A stretch of 64,000 bases of DNA from Pelotomaculum schinkii (GCF_004369205.1 NZ_QFGA01000002.1:1-64000), one strand, 5' to 3'; shown: positions 42,987 through 53,040, counted from the stretch's first letter. Notes: a model not told the origin generated them from the sequence alone. Numbers and translations are program-made.

Positions 42987-44081
42987 TTAAACATTAAACC
43001 TGAAGTTTATGACGTCCCCGTCCTGCACAATATATTCTTTGCCCTCCAGGTGGAACAGGCCCTTTTCCTTGATCTTGCTCATGCTGCCGGTCTCTCTCAG
43101 GTCTGCGTATTTGACAACTTCAGCTTTGATGAAACCCCGCTCAATATCCGAGTGGATTTTACCCGCCGCCCGTTTAGCGTCGGTCCCTTTTTGAATAGTC
43201 CAGGCTTTCACCTCATCCTCTCCAACGGTAAAGAAAGAGATCAGCCCAAGGTACTCGTAGGCGGCGCGCGCCAGGCGGTCAATTCCCGACTGTGTTATAC
43301 CCAGGTCTGCCAAAAACAGCTCTTTGTCCTCGTCGGGCAGCTGGCTGATTTCCATTTCAATTCGCCCGCTTATTTCCAGGACAGGCAGTCCCCTTTCTGC
43401 GGCATAGGCGAGAAGCTCACTCTTGAAGGGGTATTTTTGTGCCTTAAACTGCCGTTCATCAATGTTGATTACCAGCAGTAAAGGTTTTTCAGTCAGGAAA
43501 CTATAATTTTTCAAAACCATCCTTTCATCGGCGGTAAGCTCCAGGTTGCCTATGGGGCGCTCTTCTTCCAGGGCCCCGAGGCATTTTTCCAGCACTTCGA
43601 GCTCGATCAGGTTTTCTTTCTTGACCTTTTTACCGCCTTTAATACGTTCAATCCTTCTCTCAACGATCTCCATATCCGCAAACAGGAGTTCCATATGTAT
43701 GGTCTCGATGTCCCTTAAGGGATTAATCTCATCGTCCACATGCGGCACATCCCGGTTCTCAAAAGCCCGCACCACATGGGCAAGCATGTCCACGTTGCGG
43801 ATGGCGTTGAGGAACTGGTTGCCCACTCCTTTTCCCTGGCTTGAGCCGCGTACCAGTCCGGGCACATCGCTGAAATGGATTTGAGCATAGGTAGTCTTGC
43901 GGGGCTTATACATACTACTAAGTAGATCCACCCTGCTGTCCGGCAACCTGGCCATACCGGTATTGGTTTCTGCTTTGCCGGTTAAAAAATTGGAAGTCTC
44001 CGCCCCCGCTCCCGTCAGAAGGTTGAAAATTGTTGTCTTCCCGACCATTGGAAGACCAATCAGACCACAATTTAGATTCAT
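42987..44081 (-). CDS. ychF: YchF-type translation-associated ATPase (Obg family)
   Basis: About 364 residues. P-loop GLIGLPMVGKTTIFNLL at the N-terminus, switch and G3 motif SDVPGLVRGSSQGKGVGNQF, then a coiled-coil insert and a C-terminal TGS domain ending YIVQDGDVINFRFNV. YchF binds ribosomes and preferentially hydrolyses ATP. Starts at 44090 (GTG), 44087 and 44081 (ATG) are all in frame; 44081 gives the family's usual N-terminus. Single gene. Confidence 0.92.
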   Translation of the reverse strand: MNLNCGLIGLPMVGKTTIFNLLTGAGAETSNFLTGKAETNTGMARLPDSRVDLLSSMYKPRKTTYAQIHFSDVPGLVRGSSQGKGVGNQFLNAIRNVDMLAHVVRAFENRDVPHVDDEINPLRDIETIHMELLFADMEIVERRIERIKGGKKVKKENLIELEVLEKCLGALEEERPIGNLELTADERMVLKNYSFLTEKPLLLVINIDERQFKAQKYPFKSELLAYAAERGLPVLEISGRIEMEISQLPDEDKELFLADLGITQSGIDRLARAAYEYLGLISFFTVGEDEVKAWTIQKGTDAKRAAGKIHSDIERGFIKAEVVKYADLRETGSMSKIKEKGLFHLEGKEYIVQDGDVINFRFNV

Positions 44082-44237
44082 ATTCATCACCCAAGTAGTA
44101 GTTTATCACCAGCGCCATTGATTTACAAACTGGTTTTATTTTGAATAGCCCGCTCTTGGCTTAATCCCCGTTCAGGGTCTGTTTACATTCTGTAACCCTC
44201 GTTAATAGAATAATAAAAAATGAGGAGAAACGGGAAC

Positions 44238-45656
44238 ATGGGTTCAAAGATTAAACTCACAAATTCTACCGGTACAAAAATTACCAACGAAGAACTTTGT
44301 ACCTTGGGTAGTCAACATGCCGTCATCACCTGGGTAACCCCGCAACAACGCGCGGATACCTCCATGTATATTGGAGAAACGCCAAAACACCTTAAAAAAC
44401 ACACTTTTGCCTTGGATTCAGAATTTCACTATTTAGAAATGTATAATCTAAAACCATCCACCCGCTACTGGTACCAGGTGGAAAGCAACGGCGTCAAAGG
44501 TTCTCTCAATTCTTTTACAACCTTGCCTGCGCCAAAGGGGAAATACCTGTTCAGCTTTGCTGTTATGAGCGATACCCATATCAACTACGGAGAAGTCGCA
44601 GAAGATATCAATGAGATTTATTTTGGTAAACTTGTAGATTATGCAAATCCTCTCTTAACCCAGTGTATTCTGGACAGTAAGAGAAGGAATATCGACCTGG
44701 CCGTCATTACCGGCGACCTGACCGACACTGCCAGCAGGCTTCAGTATTTGGGATTGAGGAATCAGCTATTGCCTTACTTTGGTGATACACCATATCTTCT
44801 TTGCCCCGGCAACCACGACAAATATACGAAAAATTCCGGTCTAGGTGAACAAGGTTTCCTTGATAACCTAGCCGATAGAGAAAAAACTTACACAAGTATA
44901 ATATTTAAAGATTACCTGTTTCTGCTGATCGATTCATGCAGACAGGATGAAAATTGGGGCGACATTGATCCTGTTCAAATGCGGTGGATTGAAAGCATGT
45001 TGACAACAAACAAAGACCGGCCGGCTTTCCTGTTTCTTCACCATCCCTGTAACGGCCCGGACTTGTGGTTTGGGATAAAAAACAACCGGGAGTTTCTGAA
45101 GCTTACCCGGTCCTTTCCCAATATACAAGGTATTTTTTGCGGGCATATACACCGCAATTATGTGAGCGTCAACCGTTTAATGACCGGCAGCCGCCCGTAT
45201 GTGGAAGTTCCGGCAACCGTTCAGTTTCCCTGCGCCTATGCCGTTGTACGGGTATATGAAAACGGCTTTGCATACAATTCATATAAAGTGAGCAGGCTTG
45301 ATTTATCAGAGATGTCTCGGGAACGGTTTATTCTAAAAAAAGGCGGGAAAGCAATTCTAACCAGGTACTGTCTGGGCCGTATCGGTGACCGTAGTTTTTC
45401 TTATTTCAATGACCAATTATTCCGCCCCAAGCAGTATGAACTATCTGTAACACTGGATAATACGAATGCCAACAAGCTCTATGAAAATGCCCGGTCTATT
45501 GATGGCGCCAGCCTCATACCCGCGTACGATACCAAAAAAGCTAAAGTCATACTTGGCCGTTATGATTCTCTGCATTTGACAACTCAAGCATTTCGGGAGA
45601 AATTTTTCCGTTACGGCGCGTATGCAAGGATTATGGAGGTTGGTAATGAGAGTTGA
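44238..45656 (+). CDS. metallophosphoesterase with N-terminal fibronectin-like domain
   Basis: 472 residues. Residues about 1-95 resemble the purple-acid-phosphatase FN3-like domain (AVITWVTPQQRADTSMYIG). The calcineurin-like core has all five motifs: MSDTHINYG, TGDLTDT, PGNHDKY, FLHHPCN and CGHIHRN. No signal peptide, so cytoplasmic. ATG at 44238 chosen for GAGGAG 10 bases upstream. Substrate unknown. Confidence 0.87.
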   Translation: MGSKIKLTNSTGTKITNEELCTLGSQHAVITWVTPQQRADTSMYIGETPKHLKKHTFALDSEFHYLEMYNLKPSTRYWYQVESNGVKGSLNSFTTLPAPKGKYLFSFAVMSDTHINYGEVAEDINEIYFGKLVDYANPLLTQCILDSKRRNIDLAVITGDLTDTASRLQYLGLRNQLLPYFGDTPYLLCPGNHDKYTKNSGLGEQGFLDNLADREKTYTSIIFKDYLFLLIDSCRQDENWGDIDPVQMRWIESMLTTNKDRPAFLFLHHPCNGPDLWFGIKNNREFLKLTRSFPNIQGIFCGHIHRNYVSVNRLMTGSRPYVEVPATVQFPCAYAVVRVYENGFAYNSYKVSRLDLSEMSRERFILKKGGKAILTRYCLGRIGDRSFSYFNDQLFRPKQYELSVTLDNTNANKLYENARSIDGASLIPAYDTKKAKVILGRYDSLHLTTQAFREKFFRYGAYARIMEVGNES

Positions 45657-45658
45657 GC

Positions 45659-46279
45659 TTAGGCAATGTAAGCTAATATATCTGCAAAAGTTTCATAACG
45701 AATCGTTTTGATTCCTTTTTTGAGACAATAGATATACAAGTCTCCTTTGGCAAACACAACATCGGCATGCATAGCAGGACATGTGTCGGAATAACCATCT
45801 CCTATGTAAACAGCCTGACCCTCTTCCTTTAACGCCGTCATCAGTTTCGTTTTGCAGGTTCCGCAATTCCCGCATGATTCATTGAAGTGAGGGCATTCAA
45901 TTTTGAAGCCCCGGTCATATAGCATTTTATTTGCGTAATAAGGAACCTGTATATCATATTTTTCAAAAACTGCTTCAATACAAAAATCGTAGCCATCACT
46001 TAAAACATAAACTTTATAGCCTTTTTCCCGGCAGATACTCAAAAATTGCTTAAAGAAATTATCTATCTCCATTTTTTCCATCAACCCGGCGATGTCGTCG
46101 ATACCGGCCCGGAAAAGCTGAAAAGTCCGGTTGGCGCACTCCTGCGTTGACAATTCCTTGCGTTCCCACTTTTCATTTATTTCTTGCCAGCCCTCCTCGG
46201 CAAAAGCTTCGACCATGGCCGCGCAGGTATCAACCTTTGTTATTGTGCCGTCGAAATCAACAAAAATTGTCTTTTTCAT
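45659..46279 (-). CDS. HAD-family phosphatase at the end of the thiamine operon
   Basis: 206 residues. HAD motif I DFDGTITKVDT, motif II VYVLSDGYDF and motif IV GDGYSDTCPA, with a small helical cap as in phosphoserine phosphatase/MtnX relatives. A cysteine cluster (CPHFNESCGNCGTC) sits before motif IV. ATG overlaps the thiE stop by 4 bases and has GGAAGGAC upstream, so it is part of the thi operon. It may dephosphorylate thiamine phosphate or a hydroxymethylpyrimidine phosphate (inference). Confidence 0.8.
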   Translation of the reverse strand: MKKTIFVDFDGTITKVDTCAAMVEAFAEEGWQEINEKWERKELSTQECANRTFQLFRAGIDDIAGLMEKMEIDNFFKQFLSICREKGYKVYVLSDGYDFCIEAVFEKYDIQVPYYANKMLYDRGFKIECPHFNESCGNCGTCKTKLMTALKEEGQAVYIGDGYSDTCPAMHADVVFAKGDLYIYCLKKGIKTIRYETFADILAYIA

Positions 46280-46902
46280 ATGTCCTTCCACAATCCGGTA
46301 ATATTTTTGGCGGCTTCCACTATATCAAGTTTCCCCAGGATGGCCGAGATTACGGAAATCCCATCCACACCCGTCTTTTTCACTTCACTAATATTGGTTA
46401 TACCTACTCCTCCGATAGCCACTACCGGTATCGACACGCTATCCTTGATCGTTTTTAAGGTTCCAGGCCCTATTGGCAAACCGGCGTCAGCTTTGCTTCC
46501 TGTTGCGTAAACCGGGCCGGCCCCCAGGTAATCCGCCCCATTTTTCTCACCAAACAGCGCTTGTTCAGGATTGGATACCGAATAGCCGATTATCTTGTCA
46601 GGACCCATAATTTCTCTCGCAATACGCAGAGGAATATCATCCTGTCCGATATGCAGGCCATCGGCATCAACGGCAAGGGCGATATCGAGCCTGTCATTGA
46701 TAATCAGCGGGACGTCGTACGAATTGGCAAGATCTTTCATTTTAACAGCTAAATCATAAAAAGCCCGGCTGGATATATCTTTTTCCCTGAGTTGAAGCAG
46801 GCTTGCCCCGCCTTTTATCGCATCCTCAACAGCTTTGAACAAATCCCTGCCGCCCAGAATACCTCTGTCTGTAACAAGGTAGACACTGTAGTCTACAGGC
46901 AT
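46276..46902 (-). CDS. thiE: thiamine-phosphate synthase
   Basis: 208 residues. Joins hydroxymethylpyrimidine diphosphate and hydroxyethylthiazole phosphate to thiamine phosphate. Family marks are YLVTDRGILG, LLQLREKDISSRAFYDLA, INDRLDIALAVDADGLHIGQ and IGGVGITN. Overlaps thiM by 10 bp; AGGGGG before the ATG. Confidence 0.95.
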   Translation of the reverse strand: MPVDYSVYLVTDRGILGGRDLFKAVEDAIKGGASLLQLREKDISSRAFYDLAVKMKDLANSYDVPLIINDRLDIALAVDADGLHIGQDDIPLRIAREIMGPDKIIGYSVSNPEQALFGEKNGADYLGAGPVYATGSKADAGLPIGPGTLKTIKDSVSIPVVAIGGVGITNISEVKKTGVDGISVISAILGKLDIVEAAKNITGLWKDI

Positions 46903-47696
46903 TCAATTCTGCCCCCTTTCAATATGTCTTGTGCAGTCATCCCGTATACGTAATCAAACAACCTGACCCTGAAGGTACCAGGAAGTTCCTTTACCATAGA
47001 ACCGGCAGTCATTTCCCCGGCCAGCCCCATAATCATAACAGCAGCGGCGCTCGCAACCCATTTATCCTCTACAGTCCCGGCAGCGGCTGCGACCAGGGCG
47101 CCAACCATACAGCCTGTCCCTATTACCATTCTCAACATTGGTGTCCCATTATGGATCAGGCAAGTCCTTTCGCCATCCGTAATAATATCCGTTTTACCTG
47201 TAGCGACGACCACCGTCCCGTATTTTTTAGCCAGGCTCACGCAGGCCTCAACCGCGTCGTCTCCCTCATCTAAAGAATCAACCCCCCTGGCCATGCTTTT
47301 AAAGCCCGCAAGTGACTTGATTTCAGCTATATTCCCTTTAACAACAGTTATTTTCGCGTTTTCAAGAAGTTCCCTGGATACATCCATTTTCCGGGTGATG
47401 ACCGGACAGGCAACCGGGTCCAGCACAACCGGTTTTTGCAGCTCTGTGGCCTTTTTAGCTGCAAGCACGGCGGCGACTTTTTGCTCTTCGGTCAAGGTCC
47501 CAAGGTTGATATACAGGGCGGATATAAATCCGGCAAATTCTTCCACCTCGGACCTGACCTCGCACATGGCCGGTGAGGCGCCGAAACACAACAGGATGTT
47601 GGCGCAGTCATTGATTGTTACATAGTTTGTAATAGCTTGGACGAGCGGAGTTTTATCCCTGACAGTATTGAGCGCGCTAGCAATTTTGTTTAGCAT
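46893..47696 (-). CDS. thiM: hydroxyethylthiazole kinase
   Basis: 267 residues. Salvages thiazole by phosphorylation. ITNYVTINDCANILLCFGA and KKPVVLDP-like VVLDPVACPV are typical of ThiM, as is the anion-hole region GTGCMVGALVAA. GGAGA before ATG, overlapping the end of the transporter gene. Points to a salvage-based thiamine supply, since no thiC or thiG lies in the window. Confidence 0.95.
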   Translation of the reverse strand: MLNKIASALNTVRDKTPLVQAITNYVTINDCANILLCFGASPAMCEVRSEVEEFAGFISALYINLGTLTEEQKVAAVLAAKKATELQKPVVLDPVACPVITRKMDVSRELLENAKITVVKGNIAEIKSLAGFKSMARGVDSLDEGDDAVEACVSLAKKYGTVVVATGKTDIITDGERTCLIHNGTPMLRMVIGTGCMVGALVAAAAGTVEDKWVASAAAVMIMGLAGEMTAGSMVKELPGTFRVRLFDYVYGMTAQDILKGGRIECL

Positions 47697-48894
47697 ATTT
47701 ATCTCCTTTCAAAACCAGATATTTGCTAATAAGACGGATTAACCCATATACCACCATAGTAACGGTCATGGCTGGAATCGTCGAGCCGATTAATAGATCC
47801 ATACCGGTAACGGCGTAGTAGGTGATTACACCAGTTATAGCCGCGACAAAACCGGTAATATTGAAAGCATCCATGGAGCGGTTGTCTTTATAGATAAAAT
47901 AATCCATTAACACAATTGTAAATATTGGCGCAAATAGGGACCCGATCATGTAAAGGAAATTTTCGTACTGTTCCATAGGAAAGAACATTGCCAGCAGCGT
48001 ACCCAGGGCTGTAAAAATCAGAATCAGGTTCTTCCTTGAAACGCCGGGTGAGATATTGCTTGTTGACATTACCGCGGAGTATACATCCAGGAAGGTTGTG
48101 GTGACAGTTGATAAGATCACGATAAAAACAGCTGATATGCCCAGGTTCAAACCGGCCATAACCCCTATGGGATCCGGCGTTCCCGCGTATGTCGCGGACA
48201 ACAGGCCAATGATATACATAAAAGAGCTGCCCAGAAAATATCCGCCAAAGCTGCCCCAGAAACTCCCTGCCCTGCTTTTGCCCAGCATGGTATAATCAGA
48301 GATTAACGGCAGCCACGTCAAAGGCATAATAATGCTTAATTCCAACGCTGCGCCAAAGGTAATACTAGAAGCAAACTCCTGCGCTTCTCCCGCCTGCAAT
48401 ACTGACCTTAACATCAACACACATAGTAATAACAGGAGTACTACGGCAACGTTGTTAATCAGATTAATACCCCGGTGGGCGTTAAACGCCCAAATCCCCA
48501 CAAGAATTCCAATAGCTATTACCAGTACGGTGAAATTATCAAAACCAAACAGTTTCCCTGTGATAGACTGCAGTGATCTTGTACACTGGATTAACATAAT
48601 GGCAGTCCAACCGACCAACTGGATGATGTTAAACACTGAAATAATGTACGAACCATACCGGCCGAGAGACAGGCGGCTCGATTTGAGGGATGGACTTTTC
48701 TCCCTGAAACCAATAACCCCCACTAATGCCAGGATCAGCGTGCCGATCAGATGCCCTGCCAGGATTACCGCTATCCCTTCCTTGATACCGAGGGGAGCGA
48801 TTAAGCTGCCCGTCATAATTTCTGCCAGGGACACGGCTGCGCCAAACCAAAGGGCAAACTGGTTAAGCCCCCCCAGTGTTCCTTCTTTACCCAT
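47677..48894 (-). CDS. cytX: putative hydroxymethylpyrimidine transporter (NCS1 family)
   Basis: 405 residues with about twelve membrane helices of the nucleobase-cation symport-1 family (FALWFGAAVSLAEIMTG, IMPLTWLPLISDYTMLG). CytX-type members sit in thiamine operons and are thought to import HMP. ATG at 48894 overlaps the thiD stop by 8 bases; a longer frame from 48957 is less likely. Confidence 0.88.
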   Translation of the reverse strand: MGKEGTLGGLNQFALWFGAAVSLAEIMTGSLIAPLGIKEGIAVILAGHLIGTLILALVGVIGFREKSPSLKSSRLSLGRYGSYIISVFNIIQLVGWTAIMLIQCTRSLQSITGKLFGFDNFTVLVIAIGILVGIWAFNAHRGINLINNVAVVLLLLLCVLMLRSVLQAGEAQEFASSITFGAALELSIIMPLTWLPLISDYTMLGKSRAGSFWGSFGGYFLGSSFMYIIGLLSATYAGTPDPIGVMAGLNLGISAVFIVILSTVTTTFLDVYSAVMSTSNISPGVSRKNLILIFTALGTLLAMFFPMEQYENFLYMIGSLFAPIFTIVLMDYFIYKDNRSMDAFNITGFVAAITGVITYYAVTGMDLLIGSTIPAMTVTMVVYGLIRLISKYLVLKGDKYAKQNC

Positions 48895-49699
48895 TGAAAA
48901 TACCTGCCTTTCGATATAAGTCATAAAAGTGACCGGTCGGTCCAAATCCGTGGCCAAGTTCTATTGAGTGCAATATTGCGCCGTTGATATAATCCTTTGC
49001 CAGCGACACCGCTTCCGGCACTGCATACCCCCTGGCAAGGTGAGCCGCTATCGCCGATGAAAAGGTACACCCGGTACCATGCGTGTTTTTTGTATCTACC
49101 CGCGTCCCCTTAAAGTACTTAAAGCTGCTGCCGTCATAAAGCACGTCTACCGCATCTTCTGTAAGATGGCCCCCCTTTACCACGACACAGCCCGGTCCAA
49201 ATTCGTAGATTTTACGGGCCGCTTTTTTCATTTGCTCGAGGCTTGCGATCTTATCGTCGGTTATCAGCTCTGCCTCGGGAATATTTGGCGTAACAACTGC
49301 CGCTATGGGAAACAATACTTTTACCAGCTCTTCTTTCGCTTCCGGACGCAAAAGATAATGACCACTTTTGGAAACCATGACCGGATCCACAACTACATTC
49401 ACAGCTTTATTCGCCCTCAGACAAGCCGCGATGACGTTGATGATTTCAGCGTTTGACACCATCCCAATTTTTAACGCGTCAATTTCAATGTCAGCAAACA
49501 AGCAGTCAATCTGATTTCTGACAATATCAACATCCATTTCCCTGACATCAACCACGCCTGTGGTATTCTGCGCCGTCACTGCTGTAATCACACTCATACC
49601 ATAGGTGCCCAGTGCGCTGAATGTTTTTAAGTCTGCTTGTATTCCTGCTCCGCCACATGAATCGGAACCCGCAATTGTTAATGCCACTTTTGTCTTCAA
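48887..49699 (-). CDS. thiD: hydroxymethylpyrimidine kinase / HMP-phosphate kinase
   Basis: 270 residues. Phosphorylates HMP twice to [25 protein letters not shown] opens the protein, [15 protein letters not shown] and [17 protein letters not shown] complete the ribokinase-like signature. TTG start with AGGGGG 8-9 bases upstream. First gene of the operon under the TPP riboswitch. Confidence 0.95.
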   Translation of the reverse strand: MKTKVALTIAGSDSCGGAGIQADLKTFSALGTYGMSVITAVTAQNTTGVVDVREMDVDIVRNQIDCLFADIEIDALKIGMVSNAEIINVIAACLRANKAVNVVVDPVMVSKSGHYLLRPEAKEELVKVLFPIAAVVTPNIPEAELITDDKIASLEQMKKAARKIYEFGPGCVVVKGGHLTEDAVDVLYDGSSFKYFKGTRVDTKNTHGTGCTFSSAIAAHLARGYAVPEAVSLAKDYINGAILHSIELGHGFGPTGHFYDLYRKAGIFNG

Positions 49700-49761
49700 A
49701 CTAAAGCCCCCTCGCTTTCATTATGGCAACAAAAAGAAACAACATCCCTCCTTCTACCCTC

Positions 49762-49887
49762 AAAATGTAGGTGCGAATTCACAAAAGTTACTTTAAATGC
49801 CCAAGTTCGGCGCTGGCGCGCCGTGTGCGATTGAAATGGCGACTACATCGGCTGGTATTTTCATCATACGTGGCGCCGCTTCAGCGC
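49762..49887 (+). repeat. 135-bp interspersed repeat, copy 3
   Basis: Shares CCCAAGTTCGGCGCTGGCGC words with copy 1 and lacks part of the first palindrome. It lies between the thi riboswitch terminator and thiD, so the thi transcript carries it in its leader. Confidence 0.85.
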
Positions 49888-49907
49888 ATAATTGTCTAAA
49901 TAGAAAC

Positions 49908-49936
49908 AGCCCTTTACCTGAAGTTGGCAAAGGGCT
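49908..49936 (-). terminator. TPP riboswitch terminator
   Basis: Hairpin AGCCCTTTGCC/GGTAAAGGGCT followed by GTTTCTATTT on the minus strand, directly after the TPP aptamer. Confidence 0.75.
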
Positions 49937-49951
49937 AACGATCCAATCGAA

Positions 49952-50048
49952 AAGCAGCATCCCTCCGCTGGCATTACCCAGTTCAGGTTCATTGGGTCAG
50001 AACGCACTGTTCTTTCTCAGCCGGATTACCCAGCTCCCCATGCATATA
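49952..50048 (-). promoter_or_regulatory. TPP riboswitch of the thi operon
   Basis: Minus strand has the THI-box order: GGGGAGCTGGGT, GGCTGAGAAAG, TGACCCAATGAACCTGAACT, GGGTAATGCCAGCGGAGGGA. Controls thiD-cytX-thiM-thiE-HAD by attenuation. Confidence 0.95.
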
Positions 50049-50342
50049 TGAAATTTAAATTAACCAGGGCATAACTACCCCAGTTCCTACCTTGGATTCT
50101 AAATTATAGTAAGGACATTATAACACATTATTTCATTTATTGATATATCGATTATTTAAGACATAATTTTATTTTACAAAAGAAAACAAGCATTACTGCG
50201 AAAATACCATATTTTACATTCTATCACTCAGAATATTTTATGTCCTTTTCCTCAAGGTGTTGTATAATAATCAATGGTTAAAAATACAAACACAAAGGCG
50301 GCATAGATTTTTCCGGAAAAAAACTTAAGAGGAGTTGGCTTT

Positions 50343-51194
50343 GTGAAGGAATGGCATGTTGAGGATGCCGGCGGCGGTTGTCGCGCTTTTTCTGAAATTT
50401 TGGTGCTTGTATGCGAGGAGACAAGAGAAATATTTGCCACTGCTCTGCCCTTGACCTGGGATGACGGATTCAGCCTTGAGGAAAAGGCATGCAACCAGTT
50501 AACCGGCCTGATGGAAAAGGCAGGCGTACAGAAAAATGACCGGCTGGTGGTGTGCTCCGGCAATATTTTTAATACTTTTCACCATTGGTTGACCGAGAGC
50601 GGTTACACCTGGGATACAGGCAAAATTGACGGGCTTGCCCATGACCTCGCAGAATATTTTTTTCACACCCAGGCTGTCCAGGCCGGCTTTCCTCCTGAAC
50701 TTCAACTGGTTGAGCGTAATTACCGGGAGTATTACAGCCTTATTGAAAAATGGGTAGGGGCAGAACCAGGGCGCCAAATCTTTTGGAAAGACCGTGAAGT
50801 CAGGCGCAAACCTGCCGAAACCCGTTATATTCTTAAATGCAACGGTGGCCATAGCCGCTCCTGCCAGCAGTGCCGTCAAAAAATCAGGCCATATTCACCG
50901 GTTGTCGTTTACCGCTTCAGGGAAAACGGACGCCGCATACGCAGGTACTTCCATCCTGCCTGCACCCCGGTGACACCTTTAAAGAGTACGCTGGAAACGT
51001 TTGTAGTAAGCTGGAACTCCTCCAAGATCGAAGGGGTAATCCTGAACGCCAGGGATGAAAAGAGGACTTGTTCGATCTGCGGTCAGGTTGTCGGTGCGGG
51101 CGACCGCACATTTTATGGGTACGTCAATGATCAGGTCATTGTTGGCCACCCCGCTTGTTTTAAGGAAGAAAAGGACGCAGTGCGTGGAGCATAG
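50343..51194 (+). CDS. unrecognised protein with two C-terminal zinc-finger-like motifs
   Basis: 283 residues, GTG start with GAGGAG 9 bases upstream. Residues about 1-150 have no recognised domain. The C-terminal half carries two related units, CQQCRQKI followed about 27 residues later by FHPAC, and CSICGQVV followed by GHPAC, i.e. CxxC-x(25-28)-HPxC treble-clef-like fingers, such as in some nucleic-acid-binding proteins. A basic patch (ENGRRIRRYFHP) sits in the first. Monocistronic; function unknown. Confidence 0.75.
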   Translation: MKEWHVEDAGGGCRAFSEILVLVCEETREIFATALPLTWDDGFSLEEKACNQLTGLMEKAGVQKNDRLVVCSGNIFNTFHHWLTESGYTWDTGKIDGLAHDLAEYFFHTQAVQAGFPPELQLVERNYREYYSLIEKWVGAEPGRQIFWKDREVRRKPAETRYILKCNGGHSRSCQQCRQKIRPYSPVVVYRFRENGRRIRRYFHPACTPVTPLKSTLETFVVSWNSSKIEGVILNARDEKRTCSICGQVVGAGDRTFYGYVNDQVIVGHPACFKEEKDAVRGA

Positions 51195-51201
51195 CGTCCT
51201 T

Positions 51202-53040
51202 TTAATCTATATAAACCTCCAGGTGCTTTTCCTTCTCGTTCGAGTTGACTGTCAGGTAGAGCCATCCGTCGTCTTCCTGGACGGTCGTTATAGATTCACC
51301 AATGACGTAATTTTTGCGGTCTGTTCCCACGTAAACAGCCACTGTCATATCCTTTAATCCGTCCGGGTTTTCGAGATTAATGGCAAACCCGTTACCTTCC
51401 AGCTTTTCGACCTGCCACTTGGTGGCGGCATGCCGGTTGAGAAAATCAGCAAACCGGCTCATCGGCTCAACTCTGAGCCTGCCTTTCTCCTGCTCAGCAA
51501 GCGCTTTATCTTCCAATGCCCGCATTGCATCCAGTTCAAAGGACACATATGAGGGATGCGTATAGACCATGCGGATTGACCTTTCCTGCGCTGAGAATTC
51601 TACCAGGTCCTCCAGCCACTGTTTGACTTCCCCCGGGGACACATGTCCCCTTTCCATCTCCTCGAGGGAGGCAAATTGCCGGTAAGGGGTAATGGGAAAG
51701 GCCCAGGTTGTTCCATCAGTCGGTTTGTCATCCAGTAACGGCTGAGTGGGGCTGGAACCGGTGTCACCAGCAAAATAATAGGCTTTAACCCCCATTTCTT
51801 CCAGCGCCTGATTAACCCAGTAAGGGTGATTACCACCCGGGGCGCTGTATTCCACCACTTTTTTGCCGGTAACCGCCTCCAGCGCCTCAGAATTCCACCT
51901 GATTAGTTCAACGACTTGATCCTGTGGCAGGTACTGCATGTTATAGGCAAAAAAGTTGTGCGCCCAGCCGCCATGCGAGCCGATCTCACCATAATCCTGC
52001 AGCATTTCCAGGAGCGGTCGCCCCTTAAGCTTGTCCTCAGCTGAAAAACCCATATGATCGCCCAGTTTATAAGTATCCGGACCGGCCGTAATATGTATGG
52101 AAAAAGGAAGTTCTTTTTGGAAAATACCCTGCATCATCATAACTGTTAAGGCCTTGAAGTAGGCGCCGCTGCATATATGCAGGTTGAAGACTAATCCTCC
52201 CGCCCCTCCAGGGCTGTTGACCAGGCGAGGCAGGCGCGCCTTCTTAATCAGGAAACTGCGAAGAACAGACCTGATCGCGAGGTCATCCGAGCGCAACTTG
52301 TACTTGGCCAGGGGCAGGTTGGCGTATACTACGGTTCCCCCGCCGGCATACTGCTTTTCTGTGATAACCGGCACTTCCGAGCCGTCCACCCGGTCAAAGG
52401 CCACAATATCGGCATCCTGGTTAACAGCTCTGGCGTGTTCATACTTCAGCTTCCCGTAGGAATAGCTGTTGACGGCATTGTCTCCATCCAGTTTCCCGGG
52501 TGTTATCCCCCATTCACGGCCCTTGCCGGCTGAAGAAAAATACCAGAAACCGGAATAGGTTGTCTGCTGGTCCTCCGGCGCTTGCTGGTAATACTTGACT
52601 CCGGCTAATTCCGACAACAGTCCTGCCTGGCGAAGTTCCCCCCCGGCTGTTCTTGTGGCCGGATCCAGGACCAGCAAGACGTCGTGCCCATAGCTGCGGA
52701 CATAGGAACTTATAGCTTGAGAAAAGTCCTCAGGCATAGTCGCATTGATAACTTCGGGGACTATCAAGGCATCATAATTAATTTGGATTTCCCCTGCACT
52801 ATTAACCAGGTCACCAGGTTTTACCACCTGGCAGGGGAACCCCTCTTCCTTCAAGATCTGCTCGTAAGCTGAGAGCAACAGTGTATCCTGTTCGGACTTC
52901 AATTCGCCTGCAAGAACGCCTACACGAATCGTCTCGTTCGGCTCCGCCCAGGAATTATGGAGGATTTCCGTTGGAGTGAGCAGCAGTGTAAATAGGCAAA
53001 CGCATATAAACAATATAATTATTTTATAGTTACCATTCAT
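51202..53040 (-). CDS. exported polysaccharide-deacetylase-like protein
   Basis: 612 residues. N-terminal membrane/signal segment (IIILFICVCLFTLLLTPTE). Residues about 40-290 resemble a flavodoxin-like/GATase-like fold (YDALIVPEVINATMP); residues about 300-530 resemble a NodB-type deacetylase barrel with GEIGSHGGWAHNFF and the YSAPGGNHPYWVNQ motif that gives metal ligands. Probably acts on an extracellular glycan. Convergent with the gene at 50343, with 7 bases between stops. Confidence 0.7.
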   Translation of the reverse strand: MNGNYKIIILFICVCLFTLLLTPTEILHNSWAEPNETIRVGVLAGELKSEQDTLLLSAYEQILKEEGFPCQVVKPGDLVNSAGEIQINYDALIVPEVINATMPEDFSQAISSYVRSYGHDVLLVLDPATRTAGGELRQAGLLSELAGVKYYQQAPEDQQTTYSGFWYFSSAGKGREWGITPGKLDGDNAVNSYSYGKLKYEHARAVNQDADIVAFDRVDGSEVPVITEKQYAGGGTVVYANLPLAKYKLRSDDLAIRSVLRSFLIKKARLPRLVNSPGGAGGLVFNLHICSGAYFKALTVMMMQGIFQKELPFSIHITAGPDTYKLGDHMGFSAEDKLKGRPLLEMLQDYGEIGSHGGWAHNFFAYNMQYLPQDQVVELIRWNSEALEAVTGKKVVEYSAPGGNHPYWVNQALEEMGVKAYYFAGDTGSSPTQPLLDDKPTDGTTWAFPITPYRQFASLEEMERGHVSPGEVKQWLEDLVEFSAQERSIRMVYTHPSYVSFELDAMRALEDKALAEQEKGRLRVEPMSRFADFLNRHAATKWQVEKLEGNGFAINLENPDGLKDMTVAVYVGTDRKNYVIGESITTVQEDDGWLYLTVNSNEKEKHLEVYID

